Part shown: piece after piece, positions 25,629 to 33,341 of the stretch
How positions within the stretch are numbered: the stretch's first letter is position 1
Layout: every line of letters begins with the position of its first letter
NCBI GenBank assembly: GCA_021822165.1
Contig: JAKARM010000003.1
Location: forward strand, 1 to 64,000
Direction: 5' to 3'
DNA: 64,000 bases
Source: Microcaldota archaeon
GTDB taxonomy: Archaea > Micrarchaeota > Micrarchaeia > Micrarchaeales > Micrarchaeaceae
The notes under the pieces: generated by a model
Databases searched by the model: none
What the model saw: the letters and a program-made list of their open reading frames with translations, nothing else
What the model was told of the DNA's origin: nothing
Made by a program: the position numbers and the translations under genes

Positions 25629-26693
25629 ATGAGCGACCTATTGATGAATGAGATGTTGGGATCTAGCAGCAGTTCTTCGGGAAATTCCGATGACGTTTTC
25701 AGTTCGGCAGAGATAAAGATTGTCACTGCAGGACTCGGAGGTGCGGGATGTAACATAGTGAACAGGCTTATAAAGGCAGGGGTAAAGGGCACGGAGTTCG
25801 TTGCGATAAACACGGATGCGCAGCATTTCAAGATAATAGACGAAAGGATAAAGAAGATAATGATAGGGAAGAGCCTGACCAGGGGGCTCGGGGCAGGCGG
25901 CGCTCCTGAAGTGGGAGCAAAGGCCGCGGAAATCGACAGGCCGATACTGGACGAGGTATTCTCCGGGGCACACATAGTCTTCCTGTGCGCAGGCATGGGA
26001 GGGGGCACGGGCACAGGGAGCGCGCCGGTAGTCGCGCAGATCGCGAAACAGCAGGGCGCGATAGTGGTATCTTTCGTAACCTACCCGTTCGACCTTGAGA
26101 GGGTCAGGAAGGTAAAGGCGAAGGAGGGGATACAGGCCCTGAGGAAATACAGCGACAGCGTCATCATACTAGACAACAACAGGCTGGTAAAGCTTGTGCC
26201 GAACCTTCCGATGAACGACGCGTTCGCATTGGCGGACGAGGTTGTGGCGAAGGCGATAGGGGGGCTTGTATGGACGATAACGCAGCCGAGCCTGATAAAC
26301 ATAGACTTCGCCGACGTCAGGGCGATAATGAACAATTCAAGCGTCGGATTCATCGCAGTAGGATCGGGGAAGGGGACCGACAAGGTAGGCAACGCTGCCG
26401 AATCCGTGCTCAAGAACAAACTGCTTGAGGTGGACTACGAGGATGCAAGCGGCGCACTGGTGCACATAACAGGAGGGCAGGCACTCTCGATAGGGGATGC
26501 CATAAAGGCGGGAGAGTTGATAACTGACAGGATGGACCCGCAGGCAAACATCAAGTGGGGCGCCAGGATAATCCCAGGCTACGACGACCAGATCGAGATA
26601 GTGGCAATAGTCGTAGGAGTGAAGGGATCGAGCATCCTTGGAAAGTTCGAAGAGGAGAAGCATGCATACCCCGCTGACCTGGAAATGATATAA
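25629..26693 (+). CDS. ftsZ1: Cell division GTPase FtsZ (first copy)
   Basis: A 354-residue tubulin-family GTPase. It has GLGGAGCNIVNRL at the N-terminus, the tubulin signature GMGGGTGTGSAP near residues 119-130, and a T7-loop region (NIDFADVRAIM) that completes the GTPase site of the next subunit. It polymerises into the division ring. A flexible N-terminal extension rich in Ser (SSSSSGNSDD) precedes the GTPase domain. It is 14 nt upstream of the second FtsZ gene. SepF, the archaeal FtsZ anchor, lies 3.5 kb downstream. Confidence 0.96.
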   Translation: MSDLLMNEMLGSSSSSSGNSDDVFSSAEIKIVTAGLGGAGCNIVNRLIKAGVKGTEFVAINTDAQHFKIIDERIKKIMIGKSLTRGLGAGGAPEVGAKAAEIDRPILDEVFSGAHIVFLCAGMGGGTGTGSAPVVAQIAKQQGAIVVSFVTYPFDLERVRKVKAKEGIQALRKYSDSVIILDNNRLVKLVPNLPMNDAFALADEVVAKAIGGLVWTITQPSLINIDFADVRAIMNNSSVGFIAVGSGKGTDKVGNAAESVLKNKLLEVDYEDASGALVHITGGQALSIGDAIKAGELITDRMDPQANIKWGARIIPGYDDQIEIVAIVVGVKGSSILGKFEEEKHAYPADLEMI

Positions 26694-26707
26694 CAAGGAG
26701 GATTGGC

Positions 26708-27739
26708 ATGACCGACATCGATTATAAGGATTTTGTTGCGAGATTAGCAGTAGTCGGTGCCGGCGGCCAAGGAAGCAACCTTGTTAACAGGCTTTATTCC
26801 AGCAGGATAAAGAGCGCGACCACCATAGCCGTCAATACCGATGCCAAGCACCTGAACATGATAGGCGCGGACAAGAAGATACTGATAGGAAAGACCACCA
26901 CGAAGGGGATGGGAGCAGGAGGATTCCCCGAAGTGGCGGCCAAGGCTGCCTCTGCAGACATAGAGGAGATAAGGGATGCGATAAGGGGTTATGACATGAT
27001 CTTCCTATGCGCAGGCATGGGAGGGGGCACGGGCACAGGGAGCGCGCCGGTAATCGCGAAGGCGGCAAAGGAGGAAGGCGCACTGGTCGTCGCATTCGTC
27101 ACATACCCCTTCTCGCTGGAGAGAAGCAGGAAGCTCAAGGCTGATTGGGGGATAGAGCAGCTCGGCAAGAATGCAGATACCACGATAATCATAGAGAACG
27201 ACAGAATCCTATCGTACGCGCCGAACCTCCAGATGGAAAAGGCGTTCGAACTCATAGACAGCATAGCGGCAAACGCCATAAAGGGCATATCCGACACGCT
27301 TACATTCCCCAGCCTGATAAACCTGGATTTTGCCGACGTGAAGAGCGTCATGCGCAATGCCGGGACCGCGGTCATAAACCTCGGGATCGGAAGCGGCCAT
27401 GACAAGGTGAACAAGGCGATAAGGTCAACGCTGGACCACCCGCTGCTCGAGGTAGGGACATCGGGAGGGAAGAACGCATTGATACACGTGTCAGGAGGAG
27501 CATCCCTTACGATAGAGGAGGCGACAAGGATAGGAGGAGGGGTCACGGAAAATCTCGATGAAAATGCGAATGTCATCTTCGGCGCAAGGCTGTCGCCAGA
27601 TGCAGGAGACCAGATAAAGGTGATGTCCATAATAACAGGGGTAAAGCCCATGCTGGGAAAGGGCTCGAGATTGTCGGGGCGCAGCAGCAATAACCTCGAA
27701 AGCAATCTTGACTCCTTGGCCGGACTTGATGGGTTCTGA
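26708..27739 (+). CDS. ftsZ2: Cell division GTPase FtsZ (second copy)
   Basis: A 343-residue FtsZ paralogue. It has VVGAGGQGSNLVNRL, GMGGGTGTGSAP and the T7 loop NLDFADVKSVM. The ribosome site is the strongest in the window (AAGGAGG before ATTGGCATG). Archaea with FtsZ usually keep two paralogues, one mainly assembling the ring and one driving constriction. Here they are adjacent and co-transcribed. A 52-nt segment over the tubulin signature differs from ftsZ1 at only one base. The C-terminal tail (RLSGRSSNNLESNLDSLAGLDGF) may contact partners such as SepF. Confidence 0.96.
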   Translation: MTDIDYKDFVARLAVVGAGGQGSNLVNRLYSSRIKSATTIAVNTDAKHLNMIGADKKILIGKTTTKGMGAGGFPEVAAKAASADIEEIRDAIRGYDMIFLCAGMGGGTGTGSAPVIAKAAKEEGALVVAFVTYPFSLERSRKLKADWGIEQLGKNADTTIIIENDRILSYAPNLQMEKAFELIDSIAANAIKGISDTLTFPSLINLDFADVKSVMRNAGTAVINLGIGSGHDKVNKAIRSTLDHPLLEVGTSGGKNALIHVSGGASLTIEEATRIGGGVTENLDENANVIFGARLSPDAGDQIKVMSIITGVKPMLGKGSRLSGRSSNNLESNLDSLAGLDGF

Positions 27740-27866
27740 ACCCTTCCGCCTTGCCGGCAACCAAAGCCCGGCGTGCCGGATCCTGGAGAGTGGCAGGTCC
27801 GAACTACGAAGTTAAGTTATAATAAGCTTCTCTGTTTTATTATCTAAAAACTGTAGGGTATTTTCC

Positions 27867-28268
27867 ATGAGCGGAGATATAGAGCACGAGATAATAAAGA
27901 ACCTGAAGTCTGGAAGGTTCATCATAATAGATGGAGTAGCCTGCAGGATCGTAGACATGGAGACGAGCTCCCCCGGGAAGCACGGAACCGCAAAGGTGAG
28001 GCTGACAGGCATAGGGGTGTTCGACGGGCAGAAAAAGACATTGCTGAAGCCGGGAGACGCGGATGTGGAGGTTCCGATAGTCAAGAAGAAAAAGGGGCAG
28101 ATAGTTTCGATAAACGGAAGCAATGTGCAAATCATGGATACTGAAAATTACGAGGTCTACGAATTGCCCATACCGGAAGAGTTCACAAACAAGCTTAAGG
28201 CAGGCGCGATCGTGGAGGTAATGGAAATACTGGAGAGGCGGATGCTTTCAAGGGTTATAGGAGAGTAG
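27867..28268 (+). CDS. eif5A: Translation factor aIF5A
   Basis: A 133-residue protein with an N-terminal SH3-like domain and C-terminal OB domain. The hypusine loop is SSPGKHGTAK, with Lys38 as the residue normally modified by deoxyhypusine synthase. It helps peptide-bond formation at difficult sequences. The modifying enzyme is not in this window. It precedes S24e with its stop overlapping an upstream GTG of that gene. Confidence 0.96.
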   Translation: MSGDIEHEIIKNLKSGRFIIIDGVACRIVDMETSSPGKHGTAKVRLTGIGVFDGQKKTLLKPGDADVEVPIVKKKKGQIVSINGSNVQIMDTENYEVYELPIPEEFTNKLKAGAIVEVMEILERRMLSRVIGE

Positions 28269-28276
28269 TGGTTTTT

Positions 28277-28591
28277 ATGGATCTTAAGATTATAGAGGAA
28301 AGGATAAATGCGCCGATAGGGAAGAGGAGGGAGATCACCTTTACGGCATCGTATGAGGGCAAGACGGCCACAAACGAAGAGCTGAAGGTCGCGCTTTGCA
28401 AGAAGCTGAACATAAGCCCGGCCAGCACGATGATAATAAAGATAGACCAGCAGTACGGCTCCAGGAACTGCACTGGGATAGCCCATTCCTATGAGAGCGA
28501 GGAGGAGATGAAGCGCATCGAGCCGAAGCACTTGCTGAAGAGGGCGGAAAAGAGGGAGCAGAAGGAGGCGAGTGCCGAGGACAAGGGTTGA
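28277..28591 (+). CDS. rps24e: Ribosomal protein S24e
   Basis: A 104-residue small-subunit protein starting at ATG 28277, with GTGG 5 nt before it. It has the family pattern [20 protein letters not shown] at the start, the central strand [22 protein letters not shown], and a charged Lys/Glu-rich tail. It is followed closely by S27ae, the usual archaeal order. Confidence 0.93.
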   Translation: MDLKIIEERINAPIGKRREITFTASYEGKTATNEELKVALCKKLNISPASTMIIKIDQQYGSRNCTGIAHSYESEEEMKRIEPKHLLKRAEKREQKEASAEDKG

Positions 28592-28608
28592 ATTATCTGG
28601 CTGGTTTT

Positions 28609-28752
28609 ATGGGAGATAAGAAAGAGGGGAAAAAGGGCAGGGCGTACAGGGCCGGGAAGTTTTGCCCGAAGTGCGGTTCGCGCCTTGGGGAGCACAAGGA
28701 GAGAATGGCTTGCGGGAAGTGCGGTTACACCGAATTCAAGGCGAAGGGCTGA
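28609..28752 (+). CDS. rps27ae: Ribosomal protein S27ae (not in ORF track)
   Basis: A 47-residue zinc-ribbon protein with [22 protein letters not shown], i.e. two CxxC knuckles 12 residues apart, flanked by basic residues. It matches the S27ae zinc ribbon of archaea, which is not fused to ubiquitin. It starts at ATG 28609, 17 nt after S24e ends, and is too short for the ORF track. It completes the aIF5A-S24e-S27ae operon. Confidence 0.92.
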   Translation: MGDKKEGKKGRAYRAGKFCPKCGSRLGEHKERMACGKCGYTEFKAKG

Positions 28753-28761
28753 TTTTGCAAC

Positions 28762-29457
28762 ATGGCGTATCTGATGGCCGCCGTGAAGAGGAAGGTTAGA
28801 AGCAGGAAGAAAGGGGGAAGGAGCTGGAGGCTTGCATTATACGCGGCCCCTTTCATTGCGATCATGCTGATTGTCCTTTCCGGACTTATGTACGGGAAGG
28901 GGGAGATCAGCACGCATATACTTGATGCGAATGCGACAATAGGGCTGTCGCTCATATTCCCGCTTGCCGTTTTTGCATATCTGGCGGCGAAGGGCGACAC
29001 GCCGAAAGACATAATAGCGGGATTGCGGCTGGAAAGGGGCAAGGCGAACAGGAATGCCATAAAGGTAGGGGCTCTCCTTTTCCTATTCATATTTGCGCTC
29101 GAGATAGGCGGGGGGATTATACAGAGCGTCACGGGAATCAGCCTCCCCACCAACGCATCCCTGGTGATAGACGGCATGCCGCTGTACTTCCTGGCATTTA
29201 CCGTCCTTATAGCTCCGATCAACGAAGAGATATTCTTTAGGGGGTTCCTTGTGCCGCGTTTAGGGATCTTTTTAAGCGCCGCGATTTTTGCTGCAATGCA
29301 TATAGGATATGGGTCAGTGATGGAGATTGCTGGCGCGTTCATCTTCGGCGTCGCCGCAGGGTATGTGCTTGAAAGGACCGATTCGCTTTATCCCTCTATA
29401 ATCGCCCACATGCTGGTAAACCTGCTGACAGTGGTGCTGATAGCTTCGGTTTTATAG
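28762..29457 (+). CDS. CPBP-family (CAAX-type) intramembrane metalloprotease
   Basis: A 231-residue protein with about six to seven membrane segments. It has the CPBP motifs NEEIFFRG (EExxxR), FAAMHIG (FxxxH) and HMLVN (HxxxN), all metal or catalytic positions. These enzymes cut within membranes, processing prenylated or peptide substrates, and some serve in bacteriocin self-immunity. A basic N-terminus (RKVRSRKKGG) precedes the first helix. It lies 9 nt after S27ae in the same direction, probably in the same operon by packing. Confidence 0.9.
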   Translation: MAYLMAAVKRKVRSRKKGGRSWRLALYAAPFIAIMLIVLSGLMYGKGEISTHILDANATIGLSLIFPLAVFAYLAAKGDTPKDIIAGLRLERGKANRNAIKVGALLFLFIFALEIGGGIIQSVTGISLPTNASLVIDGMPLYFLAFTVLIAPINEEIFFRGFLVPRLGIFLSAAIFAAMHIGYGSVMEIAGAFIFGVAAGYVLERTDSLYPSIIAHMLVNLLTVVLIASVL

Positions 29458-29467
29458 GAAGATATGC

Positions 29468-30196
29468 ATGGAGTTGAGAGTGGTGTTTGTAGAACCGCTA
29501 TACCCCATCAATGTCGGGTACGTCGCAAGGATCTGCGGGAACTTCGGGGTCGAGGAGCTATATCTTGTGAAGCCGAGATGCGACATCGGGAGCATGGATG
29601 CCATAAAGTATTCGAAGCACTCGCGGAGGATATTGGAAGGCGCCAAGGTATGCGAAAGCCTGGGCGATGCCGTAAGCGGGACATTCTCCATAGGCACAAG
29701 CGGGATATGGCATAAGTCCCATGGCTCCTTCTACGACGTCTATACGCCCGACAAGCTTTCTGGGATGATAAGGAAGAACGGGCACAAGAAAGTCTCCCTC
29801 GTGATCGGCAGAGAGGATGAGGGGCTCAGCAAGGAGGAGTTGAGAGCGTGCGACGCGATGTCGTTCATACCTTCTAGTGATGGCTATCCTGTGCTCAACG
29901 TTTCGCATGCGCTTGCCATCCTGCTCTATGAACTATACGACAAGGGAGCCGTCAAGGAGAAGTTCAACGGAATCTACGCCGCAGGGGAAGACGAGAAATC
30001 TTTTGCCAGGCAGTTCAAGAAGTTCTTGGCGGGCAGGAAAGGCATACGGGACAAAAAAAGCGTGGCTATGGCGCTGGAACATATCATAAGGAGGGCAAAC
30101 CCCACGAAGAAGGAGATCAATGCCCTCAACTCGGCATTCTCCACCTCGAAAAAAGAGCATGTGGGAGAGCGCATCAAGCGCTCTTCCTCGTCTTGA
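29468..30196 (+). CDS. trmJ: SPOUT tRNA/rRNA 2'-O-methyltransferase, TrmJ-like
   Basis: A 242-residue TrmH/TrmJ-type enzyme. It shows the class N-terminus VVFVEPLYPINVGYVARIC, motif 2 SLVIGREDEGLS, and motif 3 VLNVSHALAILLYELYD that forms the trefoil-knot SAM site. Archaeal TrmJ methylates ribose 32 of tRNAs. A C-terminal helical extension of about 80 residues follows. Its end overlaps the convergent SepF gene by 23 nt. Confidence 0.88.
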   Translation: MELRVVFVEPLYPINVGYVARICGNFGVEELYLVKPRCDIGSMDAIKYSKHSRRILEGAKVCESLGDAVSGTFSIGTSGIWHKSHGSFYDVYTPDKLSGMIRKNGHKKVSLVIGREDEGLSKEELRACDAMSFIPSSDGYPVLNVSHALAILLYELYDKGAVKEKFNGIYAAGEDEKSFARQFKKFLAGRKGIRDKKSVAMALEHIIRRANPTKKEINALNSAFSTSKKEHVGERIKRSSSS

Positions 30197-30542
30197 TTAT
30201 CTTTACCTTAGAAGGAGTAAGAAGTATCTTTTCCTCGTCTATCCTTGCTATGTCCCCGTTCGTCTTCCTTGAGTACATCTTGAGCCTCTCAACCATCGTC
30301 TTGAGGGTCGTTGGCCTCTTCACGAGGGCGGATATGTTCAGGAGGATGATGTTCTTCTTCTTCAGCTCCGCTTCGATCAATACCAAATCCGACTCCTGCT
30401 GGAGAGCGACCGGCTTTATATAGAAGTCCGCAGGCTCGTTCATCACGTCCACATTCTCAAGCTCCGCAGAATTCATATACTCTTCTACGTCTATCTCTTT
30501 GGATACCCCTAAAGCCTTCCCAAGTCTATCAAATACGCCCAT
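30174..30542 (-). CDS. sepF: Archaeal SepF (FtsZ membrane anchor)
   Basis: A 122-residue DUF552 protein. The short N-terminal amphipathic helix (MGVFDRLGKALG) is the expected membrane anchor. The globular core runs from FYIKPVALQQESDLVLIEAEL through NIILLNISALV to DIARIDEEKILLTPSKVKII. In archaea SepF links FtsZ to the membrane and the division genes are often linked. Here it lies 2.4 kb from ftsZ2. GGTG lies 5 nt before the ATG. It overlaps the convergent TrmJ gene at its 3' end. Confidence 0.93.
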   Translation of the reverse strand: MGVFDRLGKALGVSKEIDVEEYMNSAELENVDVMNEPADFYIKPVALQQESDLVLIEAELKKKNIILLNISALVKRPTTLKTMVERLKMYSRKTNGDIARIDEEKILLTPSKVKIIKTRKSA

Positions 30543-30713
30543 AATTACACCGGTTCACCTTATACACGTAGTAATAATATGAAATTAGTTTTATAATACT
30601 TTGTATTTTTACGACAGGGATATGTATAAAGGGGATTTTGCAGTATATATATGAAGTTATGACAAACATCTAAAAAGATTATAAAATAAGTGAAAGAGAG
30701 GGTGAGCGTTTTC

Positions 30714-31082
30714 ATGACGACGATAAATGTGAAGCGCATATATGACCGATGGGACATCAAGGACGGGCTCCGCATCCTTGTAGACAGGCTGTGGCCGAGG
30801 GGGGTCAGGCATAGCACGGCGAATATAGACATATGGATGAAGAACGTCGCGCCCACAAAAGAGCTCAGGAAATGGTATTCGCACGATCCGGAGAAATGGG
30901 TCGAGTTCAAAGAGAGATATAAAAAGGAGCTGAAGGATAACGGAGCGTTCGAAAAGCTCGTCAAGCTTACAACCACGACGGAAACCATAACCTTGATATA
31001 CGCGTCGAAGGATGACAGCCACAACAACGCAGTGGTATTGAAGGGCTACCTTGAAAAGAGGCTTGCTAAGGCGGAGGGTTAG
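30714..31082 (+). CDS. DUF488/YeaO-family protein
   Basis: A 122-residue protein from ATG 30714; the ORF track starts 8 codons earlier at a GTG. The family motif RILVDRLWPRGV is present near residue 17, followed by an aromatic/charged core (RKWYSHDPEKW). YeaO-like proteins are widespread but lack a firm biochemical role. A TATA-like tract (AAAAGATTATAAAATA) precedes it. The next gene continues in the same reading frame after its stop. Confidence 0.85.
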   Translation: MTTINVKRIYDRWDIKDGLRILVDRLWPRGVRHSTANIDIWMKNVAPTKELRKWYSHDPEKWVEFKERYKKELKDNGAFEKLVKLTTTTETITLIYASKDDSHNNAVVLKGYLEKRLAKAEG

Positions 31083-31100
31083 AGGATTGCAGGTGTTCTG

Positions 31101-31475
31101 ATTCCTGGCTACTTGATAATAGATACAAGCTCCCTCGTATTCGGATTCGCGAATGGCAAAAACATCATAGAGGCCGCCTTGCAGAGGTTTCCGAAGATGG
31201 AGCTCCTGGTATCGAGGTCCCTTATCGGCGAACTCGAAGGCATATCCACAAATAAGGGAAAGAGGGGGGATGCCGCGAGGTTGGCGCTTTTATCCATAAA
31301 AGCTAAAAAGGTTAAAGTGGATAATAAAAGAGGTAACGTTGACGATTGGGTGCTTGAAACCGCAGCCAACAACCGCGGGAGCATTGTCGTGACAAACGAT
31401 ACACAGCTCATCAGGAGGCTCGATGGGGCAGGCGTCAGGTCTTATAGGGCCAGGGAAAGCGGTACCATCGGATAA
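31101..31475 (+). CDS. PIN-domain nuclease
   Basis: A PIN-domain protein of about 124 residues. Acidic residues at the expected places are visible: Asp in LIIDTSSLVFG, Glu in SLIGELEG, Asp in VDDWVLETA and Asp in VVTNDTQL. PIN domains are metal-dependent RNases; without a paired antitoxin gene it more resembles Fcf1/Utp24-type or single-PIN archaeal proteins. No ATG fits. I place the start at ATT 31101 because GGTG lies exactly 5 nt upstream; TTG 31113 is the conventional alternative. It lies between DUF488 and Rpo7. Confidence 0.8.
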   Translation: MPGYLIIDTSSLVFGFANGKNIIEAALQRFPKMELLVSRSLIGELEGISTNKGKRGDAARLALLSIKAKKVKVDNKRGNVDDWVLETAANNRGSIVVTNDTQLIRRLDGAGVRSYRARESGTIG

Positions 31476-31498
31476 TCATATTTTTATGGTGTATTAGC

Positions 31499-32092
31499 AT
31501 GTACTATATTTATACAGTAAGAGACACATTCAAGATGCCCCCTGACAAGTTCGGCGGGGATATCGTGGAGGTCGCTTCCGAGATGCTGCAGAAGAAATAC
31601 GAGGGATCCATAGACAAGGACATGGGTGTCATCGTATGCGTATTCAACGTCAGGGACATAGGGGATGGGAACATATACCCTGGAGACCCCTCCACACATC
31701 ATGATGCAGAATTCGACGTTGTGACCTATGCCCCGCATGTTGACGAGTTGGTCGTAGGGGATGTCACCGAACTTGCGGAATTCGGGGCATTCATGAGAAT
31801 CGGCCCTATGGACGGGCTCGTACATGTATCGCAGATAGCGAACGATTTCCTTTCGTTGGACAGGAAGATACCGGCATTTCTTTCGAAGAAAACCAGCCTT
31901 TCGCTCAAGAAGGGAGATATCGCCTATGCCAAGATATCCACCGTAAGCATGAAGAGCTCGGTGAAGGATTCGAAGATTGCCCTCACAATGAGGCCTACCG
32001 GGCTTGGTAAATCGGAATGGGCCGGGATCCAAGAACAAAGCCAGAGAGGAGGGAACATAAGAAGGCCGCAGAAAAAGCCGTCGAAAAAATAG
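31499..32092 (+). CDS. rpoE1: RNA polymerase subunit Rpo7 (RpoE')
   Basis: A 197-residue subunit with an N-terminal RNP-like domain (YIYTVRDTFKMPPDKFGGDI) and a C-terminal S1/OB domain (GDVTELAEFGAFMRIGPMDGLVHVSQI). With Rpo4 it forms the polymerase stalk that binds emerging RNA. It ends in a basic tail (RRPQKKPSKK). It is followed immediately by Spt4, the usual archaeal neighbour. Confidence 0.95.
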   Translation: MYYIYTVRDTFKMPPDKFGGDIVEVASEMLQKKYEGSIDKDMGVIVCVFNVRDIGDGNIYPGDPSTHHDAEFDVVTYAPHVDELVVGDVTELAEFGAFMRIGPMDGLVHVSQIANDFLSLDRKIPAFLSKKTSLSLKKGDIAYAKISTVSMKSSVKDSKIALTMRPTGLGKSEWAGIQEQSQRGGNIRRPQKKPSKK

Positions 32093-32103
32093 AAGGTGAT
32101 TGA

Positions 32104-32295
32104 ATAGATGAAAAGGTCTGCAAAAATTGTAGGATTATAATAAGTTATGGCGATAAGTGCCCGATATGCGAATCTACCGACCTGACGACAAAATGGAGCG
32201 GTTTCGTGATAGTGCTCAATGTCGACAAATCGGAGATAGCAAAGAGGCTCGGATTGAAAGTGAACAGCACATTCGCCCTCAATATAAAGGGTTAG
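32104..32295 (+). CDS. spt4: Transcription elongation factor Spt4 (RpoE''), ATA start (not in ORF track)
   Basis: A 63-residue zinc protein: CKNC and CPIC knuckles, then STDLTTKWSGFVIVLNVDKSEIAKRLG, matching archaeal Spt4 end to end. It pairs with Spt5 to keep RNA polymerase processive. A stop (TGA) immediately precedes ATA 32104 in frame, and the first in-frame GTG or TTG lies after both zinc knuckles, so no standard start can give a complete protein. GGTG lies exactly 5 nt before the ATA. It follows Rpo7 and overlaps the end of the convergent FKBP gene by 4 nt. Confidence 0.88.
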   Translation: MDEKVCKNCRIIISYGDKCPICESTDLTTKWSGFVIVLNVDKSEIAKRLGLKVNSTFALNIKG

Positions 32296-33020
32296 GCAGG
32301 GGCAGCATGGCTGTGCCCTTGTCCAGCATTCTCCCCTTTCCTTGGTTCGTCCCTCTTATACTCCTCTATTACCCTGACATTTGAAACAGAATTTATGTAT
32401 TTCAATATGTCGCTCACTGTCCCTGAAAGCCTTGCGTAATAATTCGGGTTGTTTACGGCGTTGTGCCCTATTTCGAGTTCCGCAGAATCTTTGGACATCG
32501 AAACCTTGTTGTAAGAGATCCTGTGTGTTTTGAGTATAGAGCCTATCTTTCCTTCGTCCGTAGTTATGGACTTCACTATTTTTATCTCATAGGTAATGCT
32601 GTTGCCTGCCTCCGGCGGATTCGCATCGACGACCACCCTTCCGGAATTAACACTCTTGACAACGGCCCTGACGCCATCCAGGTTTATCTGCATGCCCGGA
32701 TGCGGATTCAGGTCATGCTTTTTGAACTCTGATAAGGGCATTACCCGGATAAGATCCTCATTCCTGTTCCCGAACGCCTCTTCCGGCTTTAACGTAAAGC
32801 GCTTCACGTCCCCCTCTTTCATTGCTTTCAGCTCCTTTTCTACGTTTGGGAGCATGTCCCCAGAGCCAAGGACGACCAACGATGCGCCATACCGTGCTTC
32901 GGACTCATATATGCCTGCCTCCTTTGCTTTGGCTTCGTCGGTAGTGGATAACAGCTCATTGTCCACCGACCTCCATATGCTGAACTCAACTTCCAAAAAC
33001 TCTCCATTCTCAAATCCCAT
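32292..33020 (-). CDS. FKBP-type peptidyl-prolyl isomerase, SlyD-like
   Basis: A 242-residue protein from ATG 33020 (GTGG 5 nt upstream). The FKBP domain is split by an insert-in-flap region typical of archaeal FKBP/SlyD (GDVKRFTLKPEEAFGNRNEDLI), with VVVDANPPEAGNSITYEIKIV closing the domain. A C-terminal extension of about 80 residues ends in an Ala/His tail (GQGHSHAAPA). It catalyses proline isomerisation and acts as a chaperone in the cytoplasm; no signal peptide is seen. Confidence 0.88.
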   Translation of the reverse strand: MGFENGEFLEVEFSIWRSVDNELLSTTDEAKAKEAGIYESEARYGASLVVLGSGDMLPNVEKELKAMKEGDVKRFTLKPEEAFGNRNEDLIRVMPLSEFKKHDLNPHPGMQINLDGVRAVVKSVNSGRVVVDANPPEAGNSITYEIKIVKSITTDEGKIGSILKTHRISYNKVSMSKDSAELEIGHNAVNNPNYYARLSGTVSDILKYINSVSNVRVIEEYKRDEPRKGENAGQGHSHAAPA

Positions 33021-33157
33021 TGGAACCACTAGTATCTATTTTAGCCTACATACAGAATGTGCCTATATGCCTCGCAGAATAATCGGCTTGCCGCCGTCGG
33101 TTTGCCGGCAACAGTAGGATATAGGAGAATATATAGCTTAAAAGATAAATACTTTAC

Positions 33158-33165
33158 TATAAAAG
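33158..33165 (+). promoter_or_regulatory. TATA box ahead of the structured leader
   Basis: TATAAAAG lies about 25 nt before a G+C-rich structured stretch and about 180 nt before the next start codon, so the transcript would have a leader of about 155-160 nt. Confidence 0.55.
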
Positions 33166-33182
33166 TTTAAATGTTAGGCTAT

Positions 33183-33341
33183 GCCAGCCCAAAACCCGAT
33201 AGAACCAACGGGGAGGTACCGGAAGGATTGGATACCCCGCCTAGAGAGTTAATGCGGAAGGAAAAACGAGGCCCCAGGACAGGAAAGCAGGGGCGTGGAT
33301 GGCTTACAGCATAAGACGAAACCCCAGTACGTTGTGATAGC
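33183..33341 (+). ncRNA. Candidate structured leader or small RNA
   Basis: About 160 nt with no ORF, just downstream of a good TATA box. A long-range helix is possible (TATGC...AGCC near its 5' end with GGCT...GCATA about 120 nt on). Two internal hairpins with 5-bp G+C stems are visible: CGGGG/CCCCG, and GCCCC/GGGGC around AGGACAGGAAAGCA. Long leaders are unusual where most transcripts appear short-leadered. It does not match RNase P RNA or the SRP GNAR hairpin. Confidence 0.4.

Noticed and set aside
33183-33341. RNase P RNA or SRP RNA in the leader before the surface protein gene
   Set aside because: A GGAA stretch resembles the SRP loop but its closing stem is missing, and the P4 core pairs of RNase P RNA are absent. 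The true SRP RNA is at 59.8 kb.
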